Below are positions 1 to 10,720 of a stretch of 64,000 bases of DNA, piece by piece. A program made the translations under genes and the position numbers. The notes below the pieces were generated by a model, which was given only the letters and a program-made list of their open reading frames with translations, ran no database searches and was not told where the DNA came from. The stretch lies in NCBI GenBank assembly GCA_017979445.1, contig CM030706.1:13502967-13566966 (forward strand), given 5' to 3'. Every line of letters starts with the position of its first letter. The first letter of the stretch is position 1. This DNA comes from Akebia trifoliata. Lineage: Eukaryota; Streptophyta; Magnoliopsida; Ranunculales; Lardizabalaceae.

Positions 1-59
1 ACTATTTCCATTCACATTGGAGATTAAGTAGTTGAAAAATGTTTCTTAAATTAAAGTGC

Positions 60-926
60 GAGTGTGAATCTTTTACCTTACTTTGTTTATAAACAAATCT
101 TTTACTAAGTTTGGGGATTTTGAAACCCACCGATATCACATTGAGCTTAACCGATAGGTCTATCAAGGTTTTCAAAGGTATAATTGAAGATGTGATAGTA
201 AAAGTCAAAGATTTTTATTTTCAGGTTGACTTTATTGTTATCAATTTGCATAATCATGTTCGTATAATTTTAGGACATCCATTTTTAGCAACCACAGTCA
301 TTTATTGTAGAAATGAAATAATGACATTAATATTTGAGGATATGAAAGTCAAATTAAACATCTGTGATAATTTCCAAGGAATTGATGTAGATGATGATGT
401 GGAGGAAATAAACATGTTAGATATGCTAGTCAATCAAATATGTCAAGATTTAGGGTATTTTGATCCCTTAAAAAGATGTTTGACCCATTTTGGTCAAGAT
501 TTTGATATAGAAGAGTCCATAAGTGAAGTCAATGCTTTAAGTGAATTTGTTCCTTACATAGACTCTACGAGTTGGCATGGCAAAGTAAAAAAGCTTTCTA
601 TTTGTACTTTCACTCTCATTCTTTCCCAAATTGAGTTTCCTACATTAGAACTCAAAATGCTTCGAGTGACTTTGAGATACGCATTTTTTGGTAAAAATCA
701 AAATTTTCTTGAAAAAAAGTTCTTTCACCTTAGTATAGTTCAGGAAGAAAAGTTATTAAATATTTTTAGAAAACATCATGAAAGTATTGGTTGGACCATA
801 GCTAATATTAAGGGAATTAGTCCATATATGGTAATGCACCACATTCATTTAGAAGATTTTGCTATGCCTTCTTTCGAACATCAGAGATGGCTAAATCCTA
901 TCATGAAGAATGTAGTCTGGAAATAA
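60..926 (+). pseudogene. Athila-like protease end and protease-RT linker
   Basis: The retropepsin-type protease would release Gag and Pol proteins from the polyprotein. The fragment opens with a segment reading ASVNLLPY, which normally follows the catalytic Asp. Here the catalytic stretch is degraded and a stop codon sits just upstream. The flap and end region (residues near IIEDVIVKVK and ILGHPFLAT) is well preserved. The rest is the linker to RT, ending near the motif IGWTIANIKGISP. The reading frame is open from about 111 to 926, but it begins without an ATG. It continues into RT after a frameshift. Confidence 0.7.
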
Positions 927-2110
927 ACATGATAGTCATTGGGTGAATCCCATTCAGGTTGTTCATAAGAAGTTTGGTATCACTATGGTAGAAAACCAAG
1001 ATAGCGAGTTAATCCCTACTCGAGTCTAAATCGGAGGGAGAATGTATATTGATTATATGAAACTCAACTCAATGACTCCCAAATATCACTTTTCAATACC
1101 TTTCATTAATCAAATGTTAGAGCGTTTAACATAACATTCTCACTATTGCTTCTTGGATGGTTACTTCGGACACAACCAAATACCTATTGTTCTTACTAAT
1201 CAAGAGAAAATAACTTTTACTTGTTCCTTCAAAATTTTCGCGTATCATCATATACCCTTTGGATTGTGTAATGTACCAACTACTTTTCAGTGGTGTATGA
1301 TGAGTATATTTTCAAACATGATAGAAAGATATCTCGAAGTGTTCACAGATGATTTTTCAGTATTTAGATCAAGTTTTGAGGAATGTCTCAATTATTTGAC
1401 TTTGGTCCTTGTATGCTATAAAGAAGTCAACGTAATACTTAATTGGGAAAAAATCCATTTTATGATAACATCCGAAATTGTGCTAGGGCACATTGTGTTT
1501 GCAAAAGGGATTGAAGTAGATAAAGCAAAGATTGGTTTAATTAAAAAGTTACCACCTCTTAAGATTGTCAAAAAAATGGTCATTCCTAGGTCATGCAGAT
1601 TTCTATCATAGATTCATTAAAGATTTTGAAAAGATTTTTAAGCCGTTATGTGAACTCTTAGGCAAATATATTCTTTTCAACTTCTCGATGTCACATCTTT
1701 TTGCGTTTAACAAGATTAAATCCGAGTTAACCTTAGCACCCATCATTCAACCTCCAAATTATAATATTTCATTTGAGGTAATGTGCGATACTTCAAATTA
1801 TGTGAGGGACGCTATTTTGGATCAACGAATCGATAAACATCTTCATATTATCTAGTATGCAAGTAAAATCCTTAGTGATGCTCAACTTAACTATTCTACA
1901 ACAGAGAAGGAAATGTTAGCAGTAGTCTATTCGGTTGATAAATTGTAGTCTACATAGAACATGATGTTTTGAAGGTCCTTCTGTCTAAAAAGAATGCTAA
2001 AGTAAGATTAATCCGTTGGATTCTATTCTTGTAAGAGTTTGATATCAAAATTTGAGAGAAAAATGTTGCAGAAAATGTTGTAGCTGATCACTTATCTAGG
2101 ATTTTTACTA
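927..2110 (+). pseudogene. Athila-like reverse transcriptase and RNase H
   Basis: This copies RNA to DNA and degrades the RNA strand in a functional element. Recognisable pieces are LDGYFGHNQIPI (RT motif B region, about 1150-1190), PFGLCNVPTTFQ (about 1257-1292) and FTDDFSVF (about 1345), where the active-site pair DD is kept but the usual Met before it is Thr. The thumb and connection follow in a second frame (1565-1855), and an RNase H segment with NYSTTEKEMLAVVYS lies near 1890-1930. At least three frame changes and several stops interrupt the domain. It is a clear pseudogene by itself. Confidence 0.8.
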
Positions 2111-2149
2111 AGTAGTTTGAAGAATCTTTACTTATTTCTAAATCCTTTC

Positions 2150-3430
2150 CTGATGAGCAACTTATGAAAATCTTCATTTTCAACATTTTGTGGTATGCTG
2201 ATATTTTCAACTACTTAGTTACAGGTCAATTGCTAGTCTCAATGACTAAGTAAGAGAAACTTTATCTCCTTTCTAAAGTCAAATGATATTTTTGGGTTGA
2301 ACCAAACTTATTCAAGTACGGTCCTGACAAGATTATTAGACGTTGTGTTCCAACCTGTGAGCAAGCCAATAACTTAGAGTTTTGTCATAATCATGCCTGT
2401 AGAGGACACTTCAGTGATAAGAAGACCGTTGGAAAATTCTTACAGTGTGGTTTACTCTGGCCAACCATTTTTAAAGATGCCCACGAGTTTAGCAAATGTT
2501 GTACTCGATGTTAGAAAGTAGGAAAATTTTCCAAGAGAAATGAAATACCTCAAAATCATATTCTAATTATCTAGATTTTTTACATTTGGGGCATAGATTT
2601 TATGGGACCCTTTCTTATCTCCCAGGATTTCTAATATATACTCATTTCAGTTGATTACGTATCCAAATGGGTTGAAGCTATGGCATGTAAAACAAATGAT
2701 CACAAGGTGGTGATCAACTTTGTCAAGGAGACCATCTTAGCAAGATTCAGTACTTTGTGAGCTGTCATAAGTGATGGTGGCTCGCATTTCTTCAATAAAA
2801 TCTTTCCATCATTGATGAGGATATACTTTGTAGTTCATAAAATTTTAAAACCTTACCATCCACAAACATGTGAGCAGGTAGAGATTTATAACAAGAAAAT
2901 CATGACCATTCTAGATAAACAATCAATCCTTCATAGAAATATTGGTCTTTGAGATTAAATGACGCATTATAGGCTTATTGAACTACTTTCAAAACACTAA
3001 TAAGGATGTCTCCCTACCGGTTACTTTTTGGCAAGGCTTGTCATCTCCCTGTAGAACTTGAGTATTAAGAATATTGGGTGATCAAGCACCTCAACTTTGA
3101 TCTCGATAAAGTCGATGAACATCGCAAGTTACAATTTGATGCATTAGAAGAGATTATAAAAGCCTCTTATGATTGTTCTAAATGCTACAAAGAGCATACA
3201 AAATTGTATCATAACAAACACATTCTTCGGCGAAATTTCAAATTTTGTCAAAGAGTTTTATTGTCAACAACAGACTCCACCTTTTTTTAGGAAATCTCAA
3301 ATCTCGTTGGACTAATTCTATTTTCTATTATCATCCAATTAGTTTATCACCATGGTGATGTTGACGTCCTTAATCCAAAAGATAGATCTACTTTCAAAGT
3401 GAATGGCCAGTGTCTAAAATCGTATCTCTA
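2150..3430 (+). pseudogene. Athila-like integrase
   Basis: The integrase would insert the cDNA into the host chromosome. The HHCC zinc-binding N-terminus is visible around 2340-2520 (CHNHACRGH, then SKCCTRC). The catalytic core follows, with Asp in GIDFMGPF (about 2590), Asp in ISDGGSHF (about 2770) and Glu in the EQVEIYNK segment (about 2875). The C-terminal part carries GKACHLPVEL and KHLNFDLDKVDEHRKLQ (about 3030-3130). Multiple stops lie between the motifs. The catalytic triad survives, so decay appears random rather than selective. Confidence 0.78.
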
Positions 3431-4268
3431 GTGTTTACCCCTAGAAAAAGTTCTTCTCCTCGATGAATCGATTTTTCAGGATTAATAGAGTTTTTGTCTG
3501 GCTAAAGACATTAAACTTAGTGCTTCTAAGAGGCAACCCATTCTTTTTATTTTTTTCTTTAGTAAATTTAAAAGTTTTTGATGAGTATTATCATTTTTTG
3601 CTTTGGTTAGGCCTAGAACTTGGCCATTTTCCTCATCGAGAATAATTATCAGCTTGGAACCAAAATAGTAGGTTCTGAAAGAAAAAATATAATTAGTCTC
3701 ATATGTTTAAGGTTGTACAAAACTTAGTAGAAAGGAATAGTCTACTTGTTGATTGGTTTTCCCCTTGTTAGCCTTTTTCAAATAGTTACCGATGAATCGG
3801 GACGACATATCCGATGGACCCAAGTTCTACGTGCTAAAAAGTGATGAGCTAATCCCTTATCATGCTAAGCGATATTTTCTTCAGTAGTTTTTTTTCTTAG
3901 ATTTTCTTTGTAGCTAATTAGTGGTTATTTCATTTTAGGATTTTCCTTTGACTCAAGGGTATTTTGGGAGTTTCCCATCAAACCTAACATCAAAAACAAG
4001 TTGTAATCTCTAACTCATCTTCTCTATTTTTCATTTTCAAATTGGTCCAAATTAATATCCATCAAAGATCCAATTTACAGATCTTCATTCTCAACTTTGT
4101 TTGTGCAAATCTAAAGTGACCAACGCAGTCAGCATCAAATTTTGATCAGATTGCAGCCACTACATTTGCAGATTTGTAACCTTTATTGTGTTGCAATCAT
4201 CCTATCACCAATCATCTTTATGTTTTAGACAGTCGATTGTGTTTTTCCTCCTGATTATAGTAGTACCT
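3431..4268 (+). other. Spacer after Athila-like pol, no gene seen
   Basis: AT-rich sequence between the integrase end and the following ORF. Short open frames (for example 3463-3645) show no recognisable domain. The position matches the non-coding spacer that separates pol from the extra 3' ORF in Athila-type elements. Confidence 0.5.
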
Positions 4269-4480
4269 ATGGCTTCATCAAAACAAACTATTTTTGAGGA
4301 GTCTATTTTTAGTCCCTACTTTCAAGGCATCAACAGATTGTGGTTTCACGAGATCATTACCAAGAAAGATTGAAACAATTTGCTTTACACTGGTTTCGAA
4401 GTTTATTACAAGAAATTGGTAAGAGAATTTTATGCTTCCAAAGGCGAGATCCATTTTAGTGCTAAATTACTCCTGACAGA
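4269..4480 (+). pseudogene. Fragment of a 'putative plant transposon protein' ORF
   Basis: An ATG at 4269 opens a frame reading MASSKQTIFEESIFSP and closed by TGA at 4371-4373. After that stop the same frame continues with segments like YYKKLVREFYASK. The pattern 'LVREFYA' is typical of a domain found in extra ORFs of plant retrotransposons (PF20167-type, from memory). In Athila elements such an ORF sits 3' of pol and has been called env-like, although its function is unknown. Similarity ends near 4480, where the T element stub appears to start. The gene is truncated and has an internal stop. The assignment rests on a short match. Confidence 0.42.
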
Positions 4481-4543
4481 GTAAGGCCCCGGCTAGCTCC
4501 ATACACTAGCAATTAAGGCAGGGCAGAAGTACGTAGGCCTAGA
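4481..4543 (-). other. 3' UTR stub of element T left of O1
   Basis: About 60 bp that should continue the T element's 3' UTR across the O1 insertion. On the - strand it contains CCTACGTACTTCTGCC, similar to the CGTACGTAGG-type strings that follow integrase in Tat elements. The outer limit is uncertain. Confidence 0.4.
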
Positions 4544-5394
4544 CCTAGTGTAGACACCCCATTTTTGTACTCGCTTGATTAATCAACTCGTCAACCCGAT
4601 CGCAACGGTTCCCAATGATGGATGTTTATTCCAATACTTTATTTTGCCAATTTTCACAGAATTCGACAAAATTATGAAAATGCCCCTCATAAAATTCATG
4701 ACCATTTCATACGAAAAACTTCATAAATGACAAAAACAATCATTCCCATTGAATTCCTTATGAAAAACTGATTCCAAAACATCTTAGAACATTGAAAAAC
4801 GACTTAAAACGTAAAAAATCCTCTCCGAGGGCAAAACGATAATTTCACAAATTTAATAATTAAAATTTTGAAATTAATAAATAAAACATTAAATAATGTA
4901 AAGTCAAGCATTAATAAAATTAATTTAAAATTTTAAACTAAAAAATCGATCAATCAGGTTTTCAAGCAAAATTGTTGAGGGTTGCAAGGATATTTATTCA
5001 AGGACCCCTCCATCTGAGGGCCCAAAGAATTAAAGATATAATAAAAGGGGGTTCTCCAAAAATCAAAGTCAATCAAGTAAGACTAAAGTCAAGATATTAA
5101 AAGTCAACCAAGAAAGACTAAAGTCAAAGTATTAAAGTCAATCTCATAAGACTAAAGTCAAAACCCTAAATCAAAACCCTAATCTAAACTAATCAAGTCA
5201 ATCTCATAAGACTAAAGTCAAAATCGTAAATCAAAACCCTAATTTAAACTAATCAAGTCAATCTCATAAGATTAAAGTCAAAACCCTAAATTAAAACCTT
5301 AAAGACTAAGTCAATCTCATAAGACCAAAGTCAAAAATCCTAATTAAAACTCTAAAAGAAATCCTAATCAAACCCTAATGCTTCTAAAAAACTT

Positions 5395-5402
5395 TATAAA
5401 TA
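5395..5402 (+). promoter_or_regulatory. TATA box in O1 5' LTR
   Basis: TATAAATA, followed about 30 bp later by CACACCCTATTTTC. The same block is present in the 3' LTR and in both O2 LTRs, so it is the likely RNA polymerase II promoter of the family. Confidence 0.7.
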
Positions 5403-5811
5403 GGAGCCTCCACACCCTATTTTCATATCAAAGAAAAAATCATAAAAAAAGTAGGTGAAAAAGCCTCCACAACCTCTCCAAAACCCTAATTTCGGAGCCC
5501 CAACTCCTTACCTAACACCCATACTTCGATTTTAGCCTGAAAAACACCTAGAAATCTTTCAAAAATACCCCCAAAATCCATAACAAATCCAAAGCATCCA
5601 GATCCAAGAAGGAGATACCTTACCTCAGAGATCAGAAATTAAATTTGGAGACAGAACGAAGTAAGGAGTACGGTACAAGGAGCAGTGTCACCATATCTAA
5701 GGGAATAGAACCTTTGTGTATCGAAGATAACATTTCAGTTATTTTTTATCTAGGTTTTTCCATTAGCAATGTAGTCTTATTTGGAATAAGTAGAGACCGG
5801 CATTGGCCGGG

Positions 5812-5842
5812 CGGGGTTGGGGCCTAACACCTTCCAACCCCG
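5812..5842 (+). other. Conserved LTR hairpin (R/U5 region)
   Basis: CGGGGTTGG pairs with CCAACCCCG (9 bp) around a 13-base loop. The same hairpin occurs in all four O1/O2 LTRs and in altered form in the O3 LTR. It lies downstream of the TATA box, so it would be transcribed. Confidence 0.6.
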
Positions 5843-6000
5843 TAATGTGATCTCCGAATTTAGTTTTTTTTCTAGTAGATTAGTTTTTTATCTGTTTTAG
5901 AGTCAGTTTGGTTCCTAGACCATAATAACTAGGTGGCGACTCCCAAACCTCAAGGGTCAAAAGCTGATCCGCACACCCCGCGGATCGAGGGCGCTTTCAG

Positions 6001-6018
6001 TGGTGACTTCGCTGGGGA
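6001..6018 (+). other. Primer-binding site of O1 (tRNA-Arg)
   Basis: TGGTGACTTCGCTGGGGA matches the intact O2 PBS at 16 of 18 positions. Both differences are C to T. The complement of this PBS fits the 3' end of a plant tRNA-Arg, as in Ogre elements. Confidence 0.82.
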
Positions 6019-7740
6019 TCTTCGAAGATCATACTTGAAAAGCCCCAAGTATGGGATACATCGCTAATAGGACCTTTTTATTTGATTTTTAGTTAGTTGA
6101 TTATTTGTTTATTGTGTTTTATTTATTTATGCTTTTTTTTTTATTCTTTTGGCTTAATCATAGATCATGTGATTCAATCTTGAATATCCTAATCTGGTAT
6201 ATCATCTGTATGGTTCAATCTGGGATCATTCGGAATGGCCCCAAATAATGCGAGATTTCAAAGGAATGATTTTATTAGCGATGGTATGATGATTATGGAT
6301 CATGTGTCTTTTTTTTAGATTTAAAAAAAAAATTAATTAAATATGTTCTCGGATCTTTGTTCAATCGATTATTTAACAATGTTTTTTTTTAATATGTGAT
6401 TGTGCTGTCCATTGGCAGCAAGCAAGAGAAGTTAAAAAAAAATGATGAATAAAAAAATCGATGTGCTGTGTGTAACAACGATGGGTAAAACGATAAGATG
6501 GGGTGTATTGAAAAAAAATTTCTTTTATTTTAAACCCCATTGTTTTAAATAATTTTTTTTTCTTTTCTTTCTCTCTTGTTAATGTCATCGTTTTCAACCA
6601 AACCAGATCAGATATCGATCGGCTTTGGTCTCTCAATCCGGTCGATATTGACCAATTCGATCGATTTACGATCTATGGAAACGACCATTTTCCTCCAATG
6701 GAGAGGCATGGAGCTGCAAATCATCACCCATATCGAAAACTAAGCGGTTTTGAAGGATTTCCCATGAAAATCGACGTTGTTCTCGGCTGATGCGTGTAGA
6801 GTCTGTTCTAATTCAGATTGCCATGAAATCTTAAGGGCTTGAACGGATTTTGCAAGATCGAGACATAAATCATTCCGTTCTGATCGAATCAAACCCGATA
6901 TGGATCGGTTTTCTCTTTAAAAGGGGTTTCTTGACAGATTTTTTTTTTAGTTTTTTTTCTTCTCTTCTCTGATCAAGTCATTAGAGGTTGTTCATGAGAA
7001 TCCCGATCACTTTTGGTTACATCATCTTTAAAATCTTTCGATTTTTTTCTTCTTCGTGAGAATCTCGATTTTTTCTTTCAATTTGGAAATGGGTAGAAAC
7101 CAGGATCTTGGTCCATCGATTTTACTAGGATCATAATTTTGGAGTTCATAGATTTTTCTCTTGGCTCTTTTCTTGATTAGTTTTGTTAACATTATTGGTT
7201 CTAGTTTTATTTGCTGCTCTTTGTTTTGGATAGTTAAGAATGTTAAAAGTTGAAAACAAATTGGATTGAGATGACAGAACGGAATAGATGATCATGGGGA
7301 GCACGAAGTGGGGTTTTTCGTTGTAACCCATGTCAATTGGATCGACTGTGAATCATCACTGGTTCTAAGGACCAATTACTCAATGTGGTTTCAATATTTC
7401 ATCCCAATCCTATAGTGCAAATTTATATTGGTTGGAAAGCATTGATCAACAGTTTCGAATTAAAAATCGGATTTCGCAAGTGTTCTACAATTTTCAGATA
7501 ATTTTTCGATAATTAAAAGAGATTAATTTACATCGAACTAATAAAGGAATTTTTTTATAAAAAAAAAAAAAATAAATAATAACAATAATAAATCCAGATT
7601 TATGTGTTGCCAACAACAACATATATTTTCTTTCATAAAACACTTTTGATTTTTAAATCAATTTGATTTCTAAAAAAAAAAGAAAATCAAAACATCGCTC
7701 TTGATCTCATCAATCACCGTTCCATTTTTAATTCAATATT
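6019..7740 (+). other. O1 leader, distal part, no gene seen
   Basis: AT-rich untranslated leader between PBS and ORF1, with long T and A runs. No domain is seen in either strand. No clear similarity to the corresponding part of O2 was recognised. Confidence 0.6.
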
Positions 7741-8790
7741 CCTTGAAGTTTCATATTATTTTGGGTCGCCCCAAAATAACCTTGATTGGACCATATAATT
7801 TTTTTTTTGAGACTTGGAACTAGGGGCTTATTTCAATGATTCGATCCAATTATTAATTTTTGTGTTAATCGCCTTTGCAATATGCTACACTCTTGTTTAA
7901 AATACATGCTTGATATTGATCATAATGTTGATGTGATGGAATGTGATCGGATTGGTATTTACTATTCATGTGATATCAATGTTGTAGTGATATGATCTAG
8001 CCCATGGGCCCATTTGTTTGAAAAAGGCTCGGGGCACACCCCACCCTATTTTGCACAAACCACATGCACATTTACTATTTTGCACACTTACACGTCCTAT
8101 ATAGCCAACATGGCACTAGTATGTGGCCCGGTCTCTTCGAAGATGCGACGTCATTCATGAAAATCACAACTCCAGTCACGTACCTTAGGGTATATCAAAT
8201 TGGGGCATCAATACCGTCTGATCAGGTAATTCTGAGAGGTACATTGATACACCCAGGCTGGAGCGACCTGAGCCTTTGACCTATTGTGAGCCACACAGTC
8301 TCATGTCCCGATTGCCAACGTAGTACTAGTACATGGTCGGTCCCCTCGTGGGATGCTAAACCATTTATCAAAGCTATAATTCTTGACTCGTACCCGTAGG
8401 TATAAAATATAATCTAAGTATATCAATTGCACTTCTTGGTCAAAATCAGTGCCTAAGCGAGATCTTGCCCCGCTGTACCCTATTGTACGAGGGGGATAGA
8501 CTATGTCTATACTAGACGAGAGGTATTTCAGTGGGCCCTTGCTCAGCATTATGTGCCACCTCTCAATTGGAGATCAAACTGGCTATTTTTGACTTCAAAG
8601 AAGTGAGTTGAGGTTTTAGATTATCACCTGTACAGTATATCAAACCAAGTCACCACGTATCGAGAGGTATATAGGTGTGCTTGGGCAAGGGTGTCTAGAT
8701 AAAAATGCATTGCACGTAGTAAACTTAGAGTCTAGAAACCTTACCTGTAGGTCACGACTCGAACTTATCGTGGGTGTTCCCGGGTTGTTC
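7741..8790 (+). repeat. Leader block conserved between O1 and O2
   Basis: From about 7990 to 8780 this is nearly identical to O2 36890-37680. The similarity fades upstream. It contains degenerate internal repeats. The string GAGAGGTA recurs at 8234, 8518 and 8662, and GCCAAC...TAGTACTAG/GGCACTAG-type segments occur twice (about 8104 and 8318). The match is much stronger than in the flanking leader. Because O2 has kept almost no pol, retention of this block points to a role in RNA packaging, dimerisation or transport. That role is inference. Confidence 0.75.
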
Positions 8791-8939
8791 ATTGAATGAA
8801 ATCTTTTGAAACTTTGTGATTGATGTGAATGATGTGGATGATGAGATCAAAATGTATGACTGCCCTCAAGGGTTAAAGTTTTTCTTTTAACTGATTAAAA
8901 TGGGTGCACCGACCCCATAAACAATCCATTCTTTTATAA

Positions 8940-9230
8940 TAATGACCCAGACCATCACGATCCAACAATCATGATGGACCAGGCCATTCAAATCCAAATG
9001 GAAATCAAATTTTCCAAGAAAAAATAGTTTATAGAAAGAAAATATTTTTCAGAGAAGAATGTTTCCCAACAGAAGCGTTCTTTAGAAAAAAATGTTTTCC
9101 AAGAAAAAAATATTTTCTGAAAAAATATTTTCCATAAGAACAAGGTTTTTCGAAAGGAAAATGTTTTCTAAAAGAAAATAAAGAGAAAATTGATATTTTA
9201 CATGGACCTTGGAAGAGTACTAAAATACTC
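8940..9230 (+). repeat. GAAAA/TTTTC-rich degenerate repeat stretch
   Basis: Between about 9030 and 9180, imperfect units of the type GAAAANATTTTC recur roughly every 20-25 bp, giving many small inverted repeats just before ORF1. No gene is seen. A - strand open frame here with repeated KHFF-type residues reflects the repeat. Confidence 0.5.
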
Positions 9231-9247
9231 TTTTGTGTCAAACTAGG

Positions 9248-10414
9248 ATGCTAGTCGCACGCGATAACTCAATCGATCAGTTAGTCAAAACAACCGTCAT
9301 AGGGATGCACCCTGTAGAGAAGATCAATTTTGGGAGATTCATGTTGAGGAGTGCTCTCTACTTCCATGAATTTGAGATAGACTGGAAACTCTTACGCGCT
9401 ATGGCTAAGCGATGGAACCCCCATCTTCATATATTCCATATGGGATATATGCATTTGTGCCCCACTCATGAGGATTATTGTGGCATCATGGGGATATCCA
9501 CTTCCAGACCTCTAGTCAGGCCCTCATTGAAGATCGAATATTCTGGTGACCTCGCCACAGGACTAAACATTTCCAAAGAAGAAGCCAAAGCCTTAGTCCA
9601 TAACGGAAGATTGGACTTAGTACCTTTACTGGGCCCGTATCGCTTCCGTAGTCACCCCATCAATGTAAAACCCGAAGCCTGGCGAGCTACTAGAGATTAT
9701 TGATTGTGCCTTGGAATCCTAGCCCAATACATACTCACTTCTAATAGTGATAGCCAAACTATCCCTGAGTCCTTCACAGATATAGCCTCTCAACTCTCAA
9801 GGAAAGCCAACCCAGTGCCTCTCATCCTAGTTGAAACTTTCTCAGGTTTAGTTGCCATAAAAATGGTGAGCGGGAAAGCTTCAAAGGAAGCCCCTACTTA
9901 CTCTATATGTGATTTTGTGATTGTCTCAAAATCGTAGATATTCCCTCAAACCTCGAATATGGGCCAGAACACTTTTCCAAGAGAAACCTGTTAGTGCGTC
10001 ACAACCCAGTCAAATCTTGGAGCAAATGGTTAGACTCTCGCCTTGCCTGTCATAACGGTTTTAGGTGCCCTTGATAGATGACTGATCCCTCTGTTCTAGG
10101 AACCAAAGGATTCTACTATGTCCGTCTGATTGGTTTAGAACAAACATTTTTTTACCATCCTAATCTGATCCCAGAACAGTACGACGTACCTATAGAGTTA
10201 TCTTTACCTCAGCACAAAGCTTTCTTTGACAGAAAAGTTAGTACACCTCATTGAGAAAGCTTGGAACAAGCGCACCTTAGGGTATCCAGACGGACCAGCA
10301 GAATTCAAAGAGCCAGTTGTTAGAGGCAAGAGGGTCAAGCTTGACAACAATCCTGATGACCATCAAGACAAAGCCAAGCGTCCATGTAAAAATAGTTCAA
10401 GTCAAATTTGTTGA
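9248..10414 (+). pseudogene. Ogre-type ORF1 (DUF7745-like), broken
   Basis: Ogre elements carry an additional ORF before gag, of unknown function. The frame has its first ATG at 9248 and reads on to a TGA at 9701-9703. The same frame then continues to about 9937 before a further stop and frameshifts. The C-terminal part is recognisable at 10226-10414 (KAWNKRTLGYPDGPAEFKEP). Segments such as LLRAMAKRWNPHLHIFHMG and LCPTHEDYCGIMGI resemble the domain Pfam calls DUF7745, as I recall it. It lies directly upstream of gag in the same direction. O2 lacks it entirely. Confidence 0.68.
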
Positions 10415-10720
10415 AAAATATTTTAATGAGAACATTTCTTTGGTAATCATTTTCAATAAAGCTTTTTCTTTCAAATAAATATTTATTTCTTCTTTTAATG
10501 TTTGTTATGTGAATGGATTAATTAATGGATTGGTGCACAAACCTCAATAAAGTGATTCTTTAAAATGCTATCAAGAGGGTAATACTGAAATTGACTAAAT
10601 TTACCTTTGATGGGGTCATATAGGATTATCATTGCACCCAAACTCAAGCGTCCACCTCCTAGTTGGAGTTGTAGGTCCAGTCGGTTAGAATGAGTTACAG
10701 TACCAAATCAACAAGTAGAG
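10415..10720 (+). other. Spacer between ORF1 and gag in O1
   Basis: AT-rich spacer, no gene. It contains AATAAAGC near 10456, which could act as a polyadenylation signal for an ORF1 transcript. This is speculative. Confidence 0.45.

Larger units (their letters stand above)
1..4480 (+). mobile_element. Athila-like Ty3/gypsy retrotransposon, decayed 3' part
   Basis: This is the end of an old Ty3/gypsy element whose 5' LTR and gag lie before the window. In order it shows protease remnant, reverse transcriptase, RNase H, integrase, a non-coding spacer and an extra ORF. Short motifs such as ILGHPFLAT (protease end), FTDDFSVF (RT active site) and GKACHLPVEL (integrase C-terminus) resemble the Athila lineage as I remember it. 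Stops and frameshifts occur in every domain, so it is dead. No 3' LTR is recognised. The sequence changes character near 4480, where the - strand Tat-like element T appears to begin. That junction is inferred and not marked by a repeat. Confidence 0.8.
4549..5999 (+). repeat. 5' LTR of O1 (with internal deletion)
   Basis: Begins TGTAGACACCCC and ends GCGCTTTCA. It is 1451 bp against 1784 bp for the 3' LTR. Most of the difference is one 265-bp deletion at 4646/4647 between 6-bp ATTTTG repeats that are still both present in the 3' LTR. It contains degenerate repeats of AAGACTAAAGTCAA (about 5080-5340), a TATA box, a GC-rich hairpin and a U5 end hairpin. Confidence 0.93.

Noticed and set aside
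8301..8549. Minus-strand gene conserved in both Ogre-like leaders.
   Set aside because: Length and frame differ between the copies; general nucleotide conservation of the leader explains it.
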